Shown here: positions 53,097-63,218 of the stretch, in pieces
Numbering within the stretch: the stretch's first letter is position 1
Layout: every line of letters starts with the position of its first letter
Notes under the pieces: model-generated
Database searches by the model: none
Told to the model about the DNA's origin: nothing
The model's input: the letters and a program-made list of their open reading frames with translations, nothing else
Position numbers and translations under genes: made by a program
NCBI GenBank assembly: GCA_001802655.1
Contig: MGZO01000130.1
Span: forward strand, 32,117 to 96,016
Origin: Hydrogenophilales bacterium RIFOXYD1_FULL_62_11
GTDB taxonomy: Bacteria > Pseudomonadota > Gammaproteobacteria > Burkholderiales > Thiobacillaceae
Length of the DNA stretch: 63,900 nucleotides
Direction: 5' to 3'

Positions 53097-54326
53097 TCAG
53101 TCTGGCGGTGGCACCGCTTTCACTGGCCGCATTGACCCGGCAATCACCTTGTAGTGCAGGAAACGGGTTTCGATCATTCCATTGAATAGCGGAATGCGGC
53201 GGCTGGCCTTTAGGCCCATCAGCTTGGGCAGCAAGGGATCGCCGGAAATGATCCAGGCATCCCAGCCGCTGAAGCCTTTCTTCAGCCAGTCGCCCAGCTG
53301 CGGATACCAGTCAGCCAGATCGTCAGCCTCGCCCAGACGTTCGCCGTAGGGCGGGTTGGTGACAATGGTGCCGGTTGGCGTGGGCGGCGTCAGTTCAAGA
53401 ACATCCGAGACTTGCAGCTCGATCACGTCGGCATAACCGGCTGCGACCAGATTGTTCTTCGCCTTATCGAGCACCCAGCGATCCTGGTCCGAACCAAATA
53501 TCGGCAGCTTCCTGAGCGGCTTTTCCTTCGCTTTCGCCTCGGCCTGGATGCGTTTCCACAACGCCGCATCGAAGTCGCGATAGTGCTCGAACGCAAAATG
53601 CCGTCCGCGTCCCGGCGCACGGTTCAAGGCCATGTCGGCCGCCTCGATCAGGATGGTGCCTGCGCCGCACATCGGGTCGAGCAGTGGCGTACCCGGTTCC
53701 CAACCAGACAGCATCAACAGGCCGGCGGCGAGGTTTTCCTTGATCGACGCCTCGCTCGCTTCAAGCTTGAAGCCCCGCTTGAACAGGGGAACGCCGCTGG
53801 TGTCGAGATAAAACGTCACCGCATCCGGTGTGAAGAATGCATACACCGGCACATCGGGCGACTCGGTGTCGACGCTCGGGCGTTCGCGCGTTTCCTCGCG
53901 GAAGCGGTCGCAAATCGCGTCCTTGATTTTGAGGGTGATGAAATTGAGGCTTTTCAGCGGCGCATTCTGCGCGCCCACTTTGATGGCTATGGTTTTATTG
54001 ACGCTGAACCACGACGGCCACGGCAGATCGAGCGCCGCGCGATAGATGTGCTCTTCCTTGTGATAACGCGTAAAACCGACCTTGCGCAGGATGCGCGTGG
54101 CAATCCTTGAATTGAGGTTGGCGCGCATCTCGGCGGCGGCATCCGCCATGAACAGCACCCCGGCGGGCAGCTGGCGCACGATTTGCGCGCCCGCGGCGAT
54201 GAGCTCAGCTTCCAGCAAGGGCTCCAGTCCACGCGGGCAGGTGGCGAAATGGCTGGCAGGCGGCAACACATCGCGCTCGGGACGGACGGGATGCGTTTTC
54301 TTGGGACGACGGGTATCAGGTTTCAA
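53097..54326 (-). CDS. Class I SAM-dependent RNA methyltransferase (THUMP, RlmL-N type)
   Basis: A 409-residue protein homologous to the N-terminal half of RlmL, which makes m2G2445 in 23S rRNA. The THUMP domain spans about residues 60-180, and the UPF0020 methylase follows with LLDPMCGAGTILIEAA (SAM site) and the catalytic NPPYGERLG. The RlmK half (m7G2069) is absent, the usual state in betaproteobacteria. Confidence 0.88.
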   Translation of the reverse strand: MKPDTRRPKKTHPVRPERDVLPPASHFATCPRGLEPLLEAELIAAGAQIVRQLPAGVLFMADAAAEMRANLNSRIATRILRKVGFTRYHKEEHIYRAALDLPWPSWFSVNKTIAIKVGAQNAPLKSLNFITLKIKDAICDRFREETRERPSVDTESPDVPVYAFFTPDAVTFYLDTSGVPLFKRGFKLEASEASIKENLAAGLLMLSGWEPGTPLLDPMCGAGTILIEAADMALNRAPGRGRHFAFEHYRDFDAALWKRIQAEAKAKEKPLRKLPIFGSDQDRWVLDKAKNNLVAAGYADVIELQVSDVLELTPPTPTGTIVTNPPYGERLGEADDLADWYPQLGDWLKKGFSGWDAWIISGDPLLPKLMGLKASRRIPLFNGMIETRFLHYKVIAGSMRPVKAVPPPD

Positions 54327-54346
54327 ACAACGCTTTCAGGAAAGAA

Positions 54347-54760
54347 TTAAAACGGCTTCAGCACCACCAGCAGCACGATCACCAGCAGCACGATCACGGG
54401 AATTTCATTGAACCAGCGGAACCATATATGCGACTTGGTGTTCTCATGGGCTTCGAACTGGCGCAGACGCTTGCCGCACTCATGGTGATAGCCGATCAGA
54501 CCGGCGACCAGCACAAGTTTCACCCACAGCCAGTTCATGCTGAGCGGAAAATACGCCAGCCACAACCAGCTGCCGGTAATCAGCGTCAGCCACATGATGG
54601 GGGTAACGAAGCGATACAATTTGCGCGCCATCAACAGCAGGCGGTCATAGGCCACATCGTGCGTTTCCATCGCCAGATTGACGAACAGGCGCGGCAGATA
54701 AAACAGGCCGGCAAACCAGCTCACCACCATCACGATATGAAACGCTTTCAGCCACAACAT
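54347..54760 (-). CDS. hemJ: HemJ-like protoporphyrinogen IX oxidase (CopD family)
   Basis: A 137-residue four-helix inner-membrane protein. WLKAFHIVMVVSWFAGLFYLPRLFVNLA contains the conserved heme-linked His of HemJ, and LYRFVTPIMWLTLITG and WLWVKLVLVAGLIGYHHECGKRLRQFE are the family helices. HemJ oxidises protoporphyrinogen IX in heme synthesis. Its ATG overlaps the divergent TlpA-like start codon within CATG at 54758-54761; the longer open frame is not supported. Confidence 0.85.
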   Translation of the reverse strand: MLWLKAFHIVMVVSWFAGLFYLPRLFVNLAMETHDVAYDRLLLMARKLYRFVTPIMWLTLITGSWLWLAYFPLSMNWLWVKLVLVAGLIGYHHECGKRLRQFEAHENTKSHIWFRWFNEIPVIVLLVIVLLVVLKPF

Positions 54761-55307
54761 GGATAAACACGCCGCCAATCTAATAAAAACAGCTAAAAAG
54801 TGGACGCCGAGTCCACTGACCCTGATTTTACTGGGTTTAATCGCCTGGCTGTGGTTTCGCCCGCCGGCTGACGTCAGCGACGAAAACCGTGCGGTATCGT
54901 CCTGGCAGGTCACCCTGCCCGACGGTCACGTGCTGACGAGCGAGGCGCTCAAAGGCAAAGTCGTTCTGGTGAACTTCTGGGCGACCTGGTGCCCCTATTG
55001 CCGCAAGGAAAAACCGGTAATCGATGCGTTCTGGCAGGACACGCGCGGCAAGGGGTTCGAAGTCATCTCGATCAGCGTCGACGACTCGCCCGAGAAAATC
55101 GCCGCCTGGATGAAGGATAAGGGTTACACGTTCATGGCCGCGCCCACCAACACCTCGGTGATTGCAGCGTTCGGCAATGTCTCGAGCGTGCCGACTTCGT
55201 TCATTCTCGATGCCGATGGCCATATTCGCCACAAGGTTGCCGGGCAGCTGCATGCTGCCCGGCTGGAAAAACTCGTCACGCCATTGCTGAAAGCCCCCAC
55301 GCCATGA
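54759..55307 (+). CDS. TlpA-family membrane-anchored thioredoxin
   Basis: A 182-residue periplasmic thiol-disulfide protein. One helix (about residues 20-34, LTLILLGLIAWLWF) anchors it, and the thioredoxin fold carries WATWCPYC near residue 77 and cis-Pro in SVPTSF. Such proteins reduce cytochrome c apoproteins or other exported thiols. The ATG at 54759 shares bases with the hemJ start and has no ribosome site, so a later start inside the first 15 residues is possible. It overlaps slyX by four bases. Confidence 0.85.
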   Translation: MDKHAANLIKTAKKWTPSPLTLILLGLIAWLWFRPPADVSDENRAVSSWQVTLPDGHVLTSEALKGKVVLVNFWATWCPYCRKEKPVIDAFWQDTRGKGFEVISISVDDSPEKIAAWMKDKGYTFMAAPTNTSVIAAFGNVSSVPTSFILDADGHIRHKVAGQLHAARLEKLVTPLLKAPTP

Positions 55308-55537
55308 TCGAAATACCCGACAGCCTTACGGCTTGGGCACAGGCCCGGCTCACCGAAGTCGAAGCCAAGCTTGCTTTTGCCGAAGACATGATCGAATCAC
55401 TCAACCAGATCGTCATTCGCCAGCAGGCGCAACTCGATTCCATGCAGCAGCAACTGCGCCTGCTGCATCAACGGATCAAGGATGTCACGCCGGATGAGAC
55501 GCTCAGCTTGCGCAACGAGATTCCGCCGCATTACTGA
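55304..55537 (+). CDS. slyX: SlyX family protein
   Basis: A 77-residue coiled-coil protein of unknown function. The pattern LTEVEAKLAFAEDMIESLNQIVIRQQ leads to the conserved C-terminus NEIPPHY. It overlaps the TlpA-like gene (ATGA), suggesting coupled translation, and is convergent with the sensor gene 16 bp away. Confidence 0.9.
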   Translation: MIEIPDSLTAWAQARLTEVEAKLAFAEDMIESLNQIVIRQQAQLDSMQQQLRLLHQRIKDVTPDETLSLRNEIPPHY

Positions 55538-55553
55538 CAGCCGCAGCGCCAGA

Positions 55554-58415
55554 TCAGTTGGCAGCCACCGTGCGAACACGCGGGAGCAAAGGCGCTTCAA
55601 GCAGCAGCGGCACCAGCTCACCTTCCGGCATGGGCCGGGCATAGTAATACCCTTGAGCAAGCAAGCAGCCGTGCTGCAGCAGAAAAGCCTCCTGGTCGGC
55701 ATGCTCGACGCCTTCCGCGACCACCCTCAGGTCGAGGCTGGCCGACAGCGCAAGGATGGCCTGAACGATGGCGGCGTCGTCCTTGTCCCCGGCAATGTCG
55801 CGGATGAAACTGCGATCGATCTTGAGTTCGCTGATCGGCAACAGCTTCAAGCGGCTGAGCGAGGAATGGCCGGTGCCAAAGTCGTCAATGGCGATGCTGA
55901 CACCGATCTGGCGTAGCGCGGTCAAGATATCCAGGCCGACCGTCTCGCTTTCCATGATGCTGCTTTCGGTCAGCTCCAGCACAATCCACTTGGCCGGCAC
56001 ACCGATTTCAACCAGCATTTCCGCCAATCGCCGGGGCAGATCCTTCTGCAGCAACTGCTTGCCGGACAAATTGATGTGCATGACAAAGCCATCGAGCGAA
56101 ATACCCTGTTCATCCCAGCGTTTCAGCGCCAGACAGGCTTCGCGGACCACCCACTCGCCCATGGGGATGATCAGGCCGGTATCTTCTGCAATGGGAATGA
56201 AATGGTCGGGCGGAATGGCGCCCTCCTCTGGATCGTGCCAGCGCAGCAAGGCCTCCGCGCCGCAAATACGCCGGCTTTCCAGGTTGATCAGGGGCTGGTA
56301 GTACACCTCCAGGGCGCGCTGCTCGAACGCGCTGCGCAATCTGGACTCCAGATGGATTCGTCGCATCACGCGCTCAGTGATGCCCTTTTCATAGAAATGA
56401 AACGTGTTGCGCCCACTCTCCTTAGCCTTGTACATGGCGGCATCGGCATGCTTCATGAGCGTCTCGGCATCCTTGCCGTCCTGCGGGTACAGGCTGATGC
56501 CGATACTGGCGGAAATATGCAGCGGGTAGTCGCCGATGACCAGGACCTTCTCCAGGGCATGAATAATTTTCTCCGCCACAATCGCAGCATCCTGACCGTC
56601 CCGCAGGTCTTCGAGCAGAACAACGAACTCGTCCCCCCCCTGGCGGGACAGGGTGTCCACTTCCCGCACCAGCATTTTCAGGCGGTCAGCCGCAGCCTGT
56701 AACACGGCATCGCCGACGGCATGCCCAAGGCTGTCGTTGATCGTCTTGAACCTGTCCAGATCAATAGACAGCAAAGCCATCCAGTTTCCCGCGCGGTCGG
56801 CCCGGCTGGCGGCATGGGTCAATCGATCGAGCAACAGCGCCCGATTCGGCAAACCGGTCAACGCATCGTGATACGCGATGTACTCCAGGTGCGCATCCTT
56901 CTCCTGCAACGCCTGCTCCGCCAGTTTCCACTCGGTGATGTCCTGCACGATACCGATCATGCGTGCGGGTTTGCCCTGGTTGTCCAGCAGCACTTCCGCA
57001 TTTTCGTGCACGATTCGGACTGCACCATCCGAACGCACGATTCGGTGATCGATCTCGTAAGGCGCCCCGGTTTCCAGGGCGCGTCCCACTGCAGCATTAA
57101 CCGCTTTTTGGTCATCGGGGTGCACCCGCGCCATGAATGCCTCGTAACTGGCGTCGAACTCGGCCTGCTGGATACCAAACAGACGGTAAATGCCCTCTGA
57201 CCAGAACAGCCGGTTCTCGCCAATCTGCCAATCCCAGTTGCCCATATTGGCGATGCGCTGTGCCCGGTCGAGACTGTCCTTGGTTTCACCCAGCTGTTGC
57301 GAGGCGCGCGCGATTTGTCGATTCTTTCTGACAAACAACAGCAGGGACGATGCCAGGCTGACCAGCAGCAGGGTGATCAGGCCATACAGCGTGCCGAGAA
57401 TGATCCGACGATTGGTTTCATAGAAGGTGGGCAAGGTATTGACCAGCGTCACCTGCCCAGCAATGTCCTTGGGAAAAATGAGTCCTGCCTTCAACAATTC
57501 AGTTTCATCCACAACGTATTCGTTGGGGCTCGCCTCGATCGGCGGGAGCTCGGATACGGCGCTGCCGTTCAAATGCCGGACAAGCAATCCGGCTGCGGCA
57601 CGCCCCTGGCGCGGGCCGCTGGTGACATAGCCGCCGATCACCCCCGGATAGAGATAGGCATCTTCCATACTGAACACGACGAATTGACCCGCATTCACGA
57701 TAGCCTTGATCGTTTCGGACAGCGCAAGCGTGCGGCCATTGTGGTCGGTGACGGCGCCCAGCGTGGTCAAAAACACAAAGCGCCCCTTTTGCTTCCGCAA
57801 CCGTTCGATCAGGTCATCGATCCGGTTACTGGAGAGAAAGCTGGCGTGAATGTCGGCGTGGTGCTGCAGCTCCGCGCGAATCTCGCTTTCGATCGCCCGA
57901 TAGGTCTCGGTCGCGTCGCCGACGATGGCGATCTCCTTGATACCTGAATCGATTTCGCGCATCAGGTGCAAATTGGGGGCGATCTCCTTTTTTTCGAACA
58001 CCCCCGTCGTGTGCGCGGGATCAAGTTGCCGCCTGACGTCGTAATTGTTGACCCCGGAAAAGAAAACCGGCACACCGGGGAACACCCGGCCCAGATGGGA
58101 CAGCGCAAAGGACAAGGCGTTGTCGTCGGTGACGTAAACCGCCGCCGGCTGATATCCCTTGTATTTTTGCCGCAAATGATCGCCAATCAGGTCGGCATAG
58201 GCCGGGCTGTAACCCGCTCGTTTGGTGTCGAGATACTCCACATTGAGGGCATATGCCCGCGAGGCATCTTCATTCAGAGCCTGGACGAAGCCCTGATGCT
58301 GGCCCTTGCTCCACGGGTATTCCTGGCTGTAGGCGTGCAGGACGAAGACGGGTGTTGGAACGGACGCGTGGGTATGGAAACTAAAGGCCAACAGAAACAG
58401 CAGGGCAAGACGCAT
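55554..58415 (-). CDS. Hybrid c-di-GMP sensor: ABC-substrate-binding-like-PAS-GGDEF-EAL
   Basis: A 953-residue membrane protein. A signal peptide (about 1-18) precedes a periplasmic domain like the ABC sugar/tryptophan-binding protein fold (about 22-310). A membrane helix follows (about 340-360), then PAS with PAC (about 390-510), GGDEF (about 525-690) and EAL (about 695-940). GGDEF is intact with RxxD (REVD) five residues upstream. EAL is intact (GAEALLRWH, ELTES, DDFGTGHSSL), so it may both make and degrade c-di-GMP. The ATG at 58415 starts the signal; the open frame extends 129 codons further without homology. The 95 bases after it hold no gene. Confidence 0.9.
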   Translation of the reverse strand: MRLALLFLLAFSFHTHASVPTPVFVLHAYSQEYPWSKGQHQGFVQALNEDASRAYALNVEYLDTKRAGYSPAYADLIGDHLRQKYKGYQPAAVYVTDDNALSFALSHLGRVFPGVPVFFSGVNNYDVRRQLDPAHTTGVFEKKEIAPNLHLMREIDSGIKEIAIVGDATETYRAIESEIRAELQHHADIHASFLSSNRIDDLIERLRKQKGRFVFLTTLGAVTDHNGRTLALSETIKAIVNAGQFVVFSMEDAYLYPGVIGGYVTSGPRQGRAAAGLLVRHLNGSAVSELPPIEASPNEYVVDETELLKAGLIFPKDIAGQVTLVNTLPTFYETNRRIILGTLYGLITLLLVSLASSLLLFVRKNRQIARASQQLGETKDSLDRAQRIANMGNWDWQIGENRLFWSEGIYRLFGIQQAEFDASYEAFMARVHPDDQKAVNAAVGRALETGAPYEIDHRIVRSDGAVRIVHENAEVLLDNQGKPARMIGIVQDITEWKLAEQALQEKDAHLEYIAYHDALTGLPNRALLLDRLTHAASRADRAGNWMALLSIDLDRFKTINDSLGHAVGDAVLQAAADRLKMLVREVDTLSRQGGDEFVVLLEDLRDGQDAAIVAEKIIHALEKVLVIGDYPLHISASIGISLYPQDGKDAETLMKHADAAMYKAKESGRNTFHFYEKGITERVMRRIHLESRLRSAFEQRALEVYYQPLINLESRRICGAEALLRWHDPEEGAIPPDHFIPIAEDTGLIIPMGEWVVREACLALKRWDEQGISLDGFVMHINLSGKQLLQKDLPRRLAEMLVEIGVPAKWIVLELTESSIMESETVGLDILTALRQIGVSIAIDDFGTGHSSLSRLKLLPISELKIDRSFIRDIAGDKDDAAIVQAILALSASLDLRVVAEGVEHADQEAFLLQHGCLLAQGYYYARPMPEGELVPLLLEAPLLPRVRTVAAN

Positions 58416-58510
58416 GGGTATCAACAATCTGGTCACCCACGTATTACGGTCACACTCGCCACTCCTTGAGCGAGCGCGTGTCGCCCTCTCGGCAGAGGGA
58501 CCCGTTCCCC

Positions 58511-58957
58511 CTATAGCGCGATCTTGACCACCACCTTGCGGATCAAGCCTGTGCTCACCAGCGGCGCATGCGCATCGTCCGGAAAGAACAGACAGAACGA
58601 CCCGGCGGGAGTGGCAATCCAGCTTGACGGCACATCGTTGAAAAAGCGGATGTCGCGCGCAGCATCGTAACCCGTCGCCGGATCCACGCACCCGGCCAGC
58701 GGCTTCCAGCCCATTTCGTCGACGCCTTCCAGCACCAGCTGGATGTCGATATAGCGGCGATGGCATTCCAGCCGTGCCTCCGCCCGCGTGCGGCCCGCAC
58801 ACGCCTCGGCTATGGCGAAAATCTGTTCGCCCTGAACAGGGTGCTTGCCGCTTGGCAACGATTGCAAATCGGTGCCACGCAAGAACGCAAATGCGCGCGA
58901 AAAAAGCGGATGCAAGGTGAGATAACGGTCAGCGTGGGCAAGGGTGTCGAGAATCAT
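58511..58957 (-). CDS. YhcH/YjgK/YiaL (DUF386) family protein
   Basis: A 148-residue cupin-like protein. LECHRRYIDIQLVLEGVDEMGW contains the typical His/Glu metal ligands, and FCLFFPDDAHAPLV the second motif. Members act in sialic-acid or aldose metabolism or accompany beta-galactosidase; no such pathway is nearby. I start at the ATG at 58957, 22 bp after the cyclase gene, with a weak GAAAG site. Confidence 0.88.
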   Translation of the reverse strand: MILDTLAHADRYLTLHPLFSRAFAFLRGTDLQSLPSGKHPVQGEQIFAIAEACAGRTRAEARLECHRRYIDIQLVLEGVDEMGWKPLAGCVDPATGYDAARDIRFFNDVPSSWIATPAGSFCLFFPDDAHAPLVSTGLIRKVVVKIAL

Positions 58958-58979
58958 CGGCGTTCTTTCGGCCAGGGCT

Positions 58980-60347
58980 TCAGTCAGGTTGCGGCCGACT
59001 GGTGTCTTTGGCGCGATACATCGCCTCGTCCGCATGGCTCATCAGTGCGTCCAGCGATGGCGTGGCATCGCTGCACGCCGCCACCCCGACACTGATGCGC
59101 AGCTTGATAGAGGTATCGGTTCCGGGCACCGCTACATCCATCTCCGCCTGCAGGCGATCCAGCAGCGCCCCCAGCGGCGGTCCCGCCGGGGTATTCGGCA
59201 GCAGCACCACAAACTCGTCTCCCCCCACCCGCGCCAGCAGATCGGACTCGCGGCAACAGGTACGGAGCGTGTTCGCGACATGCACCAGAACAGCATCGCC
59301 GGCGGCATGCCCGTAGGTGTCGTTGATGGTTTTGAAGTCGTCGATATCGATATTGAGCAGGGTAAGGCGGCAGCCATTGCGGCGGGCCAGCGCAAACATG
59401 TCCTGCCCGCGCAGCTTGAATTGATGACGGTTGGCCAAACCGGTGAGGTGATCGTGCAAGGCCATACTGCGGATGCGTTGATGGACCAACAGCGAGTAGG
59501 CCGTGAGCGTGCCCGCGCCAGCAGCAAGCAACACCAGTAAGGCCTGCATCCACAAACCATAGCCGTCCGCCGGGGCCAGCGCGCGCGCTGCCAGTTGCCA
59601 ACGACCGCCCGGAATAACGACATCCATCAACACCGCATCAGGATCTTTGAACAGCCCAGCTTCGCCGAGGAACACTTCACCCTGCGCGCCCAGCCCATCC
59701 CGGCCGCGCAAGGCATAGCGCACGGCACCGGCAGGGTCCGTGCGGATGCCGGCACGTTCAAAAACGGGATACGGGTTGATCGCCACCGAGGCCAGCCCCC
59801 AATAGTGCGGCGAACCGTCAGGCCGGGTAAAAATGATGGGGATGCGGTTGATGATGCCGACACCGCCTTGCACCAGCTCGATCGGCCCTGCCGTCACCGG
59901 GCGCTGTTCACGCATCAGCCGCAACACGGCATCGCGCTGGGTGGGTGTTTCCAGATAACGCAGGCCAAGCGCCTTTTGATTGCCCGCTAGCGGATAGATG
60001 TGGCGAATCACATTGTCGGGTGCCAGCGCCACGCTGCGAATCGCCGGCTGCAGGCGGATCAGCGAAGCCGCCACCCGAACCAGATCTGCCTGCGAAAAGT
60101 CGGGTTTGGCGAGCACAAAAGTCGACAAGCCCAGGCTCAGCGACAGCGTGGCATTCAATTCCGATTCCAGCCGCGCCCGCACCGTGGCGGCCTCGGCCTG
60201 CAGCACGGCGCGCTCGGCCTGGTTGCGCCGATCCTGTTCCAGCCAGATAAAGGATTGCAGAACGGTCCAGACCCCACCGGCCACCAGCACGCCCGCTATC
60301 CACGGCAGCTTGCGCGAAACCAAAAATGCCTGGCGACGGCTCGGCAT
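58980..60347 (-). CDS. CHASE-domain diguanylate cyclase
   Basis: A 455-residue membrane protein. A helix (about residues 16-33) precedes a periplasmic CHASE-type sensor (about 60-250), a second helix (about 270-290), and a GGDEF domain. The active site is GGDEF with the inhibitory RESD five residues upstream; NIDIDDFKTINDTYGH is the metal-binding region. It starts at the ATG at 60347, 7 bp after ettA, so it is probably on the ettA transcript. Confidence 0.9.
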   Translation of the reverse strand: MPSRRQAFLVSRKLPWIAGVLVAGGVWTVLQSFIWLEQDRRNQAERAVLQAEAATVRARLESELNATLSLSLGLSTFVLAKPDFSQADLVRVAASLIRLQPAIRSVALAPDNVIRHIYPLAGNQKALGLRYLETPTQRDAVLRLMREQRPVTAGPIELVQGGVGIINRIPIIFTRPDGSPHYWGLASVAINPYPVFERAGIRTDPAGAVRYALRGRDGLGAQGEVFLGEAGLFKDPDAVLMDVVIPGGRWQLAARALAPADGYGLWMQALLVLLAAGAGTLTAYSLLVHQRIRSMALHDHLTGLANRHQFKLRGQDMFALARRNGCRLTLLNIDIDDFKTINDTYGHAAGDAVLVHVANTLRTCCRESDLLARVGGDEFVVLLPNTPAGPPLGALLDRLQAEMDVAVPGTDTSIKLRISVGVAACSDATPSLDALMSHADEAMYRAKDTSRPQPD

Positions 60348-60354
60348 GGTCAGG

Positions 60355-62019
<1,665 letters not shown>

Positions 62020-62058
62020 GAATAAGAATCCTGAGAATGAAGATGCGCAGACGCGCTG

Positions 62059-62553
62059 TTACGACAGCTCTTGATCGAGCAGTTTCTTGAGTTTGACGAA
62101 ATCGAGTTCGCCGATTTTCTGTTCGAGAATCTGGCCTTTTTTGCCAATGATGAAGCTGGTCGGCGTCAGCCTGACATCGCCGAACGCCTGCGCGAGCTCG
62201 CCTTTGACATCGAGCGCGACCGGAAAGGGCAACTTGCGGGTTTGCGTGAAATTGACCACGTGGCTGGGCGGATCGTAGGACATCGCCACCGCGATGATTT
62301 CAAACCCCTTAGCCTTGTATTGATTGTAGGTTTCGACCATGCCGGGCATTTCCTTGATGCAGCCGGGACACGAGGTCGCCCAGAAGTTCACCAGCACCAC
62401 CTTGCCGCGCAGACTGTCGAGCTGGATCGGCTGGCCCTCCAGCGTGACGAAGGTGGCGGCGGGCGCAGCGGGTTTGCTCAGCATCGCGTACGCGAGCGCG
62501 GCAACCACGATCAGGACGACAGCAAAGAGGGCGGCGGGTTTGGCGTATTTCAT
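62059..62553 (-). CDS. TlpA/ResA-family thiol-disulfide oxidoreductase
   Basis: A 164-residue membrane-anchored periplasmic thioredoxin. An N-terminal helix (about residues 6-22) is followed by the fold with WATSCPGCIKEMP (active CPGC) and cis-Pro in LTPTSF. CPGC is unlike the more common CxPC of ResA and may change redox potential. I start at the ATG at 62553; a TTG at 62568 is possible. It is 39 bp before ettA. Confidence 0.85.
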   Translation of the reverse strand: MKYAKPAALFAVVLIVVAALAYAMLSKPAAPAATFVTLEGQPIQLDSLRGKVVLVNFWATSCPGCIKEMPGMVETYNQYKAKGFEIIAVAMSYDPPSHVVNFTQTRKLPFPVALDVKGELAQAFGDVRLTPTSFIIGKKGQILEQKIGELDFVKLKKLLDQELS

Positions 62554-62586
62554 CGGGTGGGTGAGCAATCAGCAGTAAATGAAAAA

Positions 62587-63120
62587 TCAGCGATAAGACT
62601 GGGCAAGCGCGACGTAGTGCCGGGCGGAGTAATCAAAATAGGCCATCTCTTCGTCGCTGAGCGGGCGCACCTGTTTGGCGGGGCGCCCCAGATAAAGATG
62701 GCCGGATTCAAGCACCTTGCCTTCCGGCACCAGCGAACCGGCGCCGAGCAGCACATGCCGCTGGATCACCGCGCGGTCGAGAATGATGCTGCCCATGCCG
62801 ATCAGGCATTCGTCCCCGATGGTGCAGGCATGCAGGATCACGAGATGGCCGACGGTGACGCGCGCGCCGATGACGAGCGCCCCACCCGCCGGGTGGGCCG
62901 GGGTTTTGTGCGACACATGCAGCACGCTGCCGTCCTGGATGTTGGTCGCGTCGCCGATGGCAATGGAATTGACGTCGCCGCGTATCACGGCGCCCGGCCA
63001 TACCGATGCATCCACACCCAACGCCACTTCGCCAATCACGGTGGCGCGCGGATGCACCCACGCGCCGGAGGCGAGCTGCGGATGAATACCGTGATGCGGC
63101 GAGATGCTGGCTAAGTCCAT
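62587..63120 (-). CDS. Gamma carbonic anhydrase family protein
   Basis: A 177-residue left-handed beta-helix protein built from hexapeptide repeats (visible from VIGEVALGVDASVWPGAVIRGD onward). Zinc ligands are suggested by LHVSHK and VTVGHLVILHAC. Close relatives (YrdA/PaaY type) often lack proven anhydrase activity because the acidic loop of Cam is missing, as it seems to be here. Divergent from prlC. Confidence 0.88.
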   Translation of the reverse strand: MDLASISPHHGIHPQLASGAWVHPRATVIGEVALGVDASVWPGAVIRGDVNSIAIGDATNIQDGSVLHVSHKTPAHPAGGALVIGARVTVGHLVILHACTIGDECLIGMGSIILDRAVIQRHVLLGAGSLVPEGKVLESGHLYLGRPAKQVRPLSDEEMAYFDYSARHYVALAQSYR

Positions 63121-63160
63121 GTCTGGAACAGGGTTGAAATACGCAGAAGCGGGCTCAAAT

Positions 63161-63166
63161 TATAAT
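63161..63166 (+). promoter_or_regulatory. Probable -10 element for prlC
   Basis: A perfect TATAAT lies 53 bases before the prlC start in the divergent gap. TTGAAA at 63134-63139 is the best -35, but the 21-base spacer is long. Confidence 0.4.
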
Positions 63167-63218
63167 CCGCTGCACGTAGTCGCATCTCCTCTGCGCCCCC
63201 TTCTATGAAAGATCAACC

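Noticed and set aside
58416..58802. 129-codon N-terminal extension of the GGDEF-EAL gene
   Set aside because: Overlaps the YhcH gene, shows no homology and would bury the signal peptide that begins at 58415.
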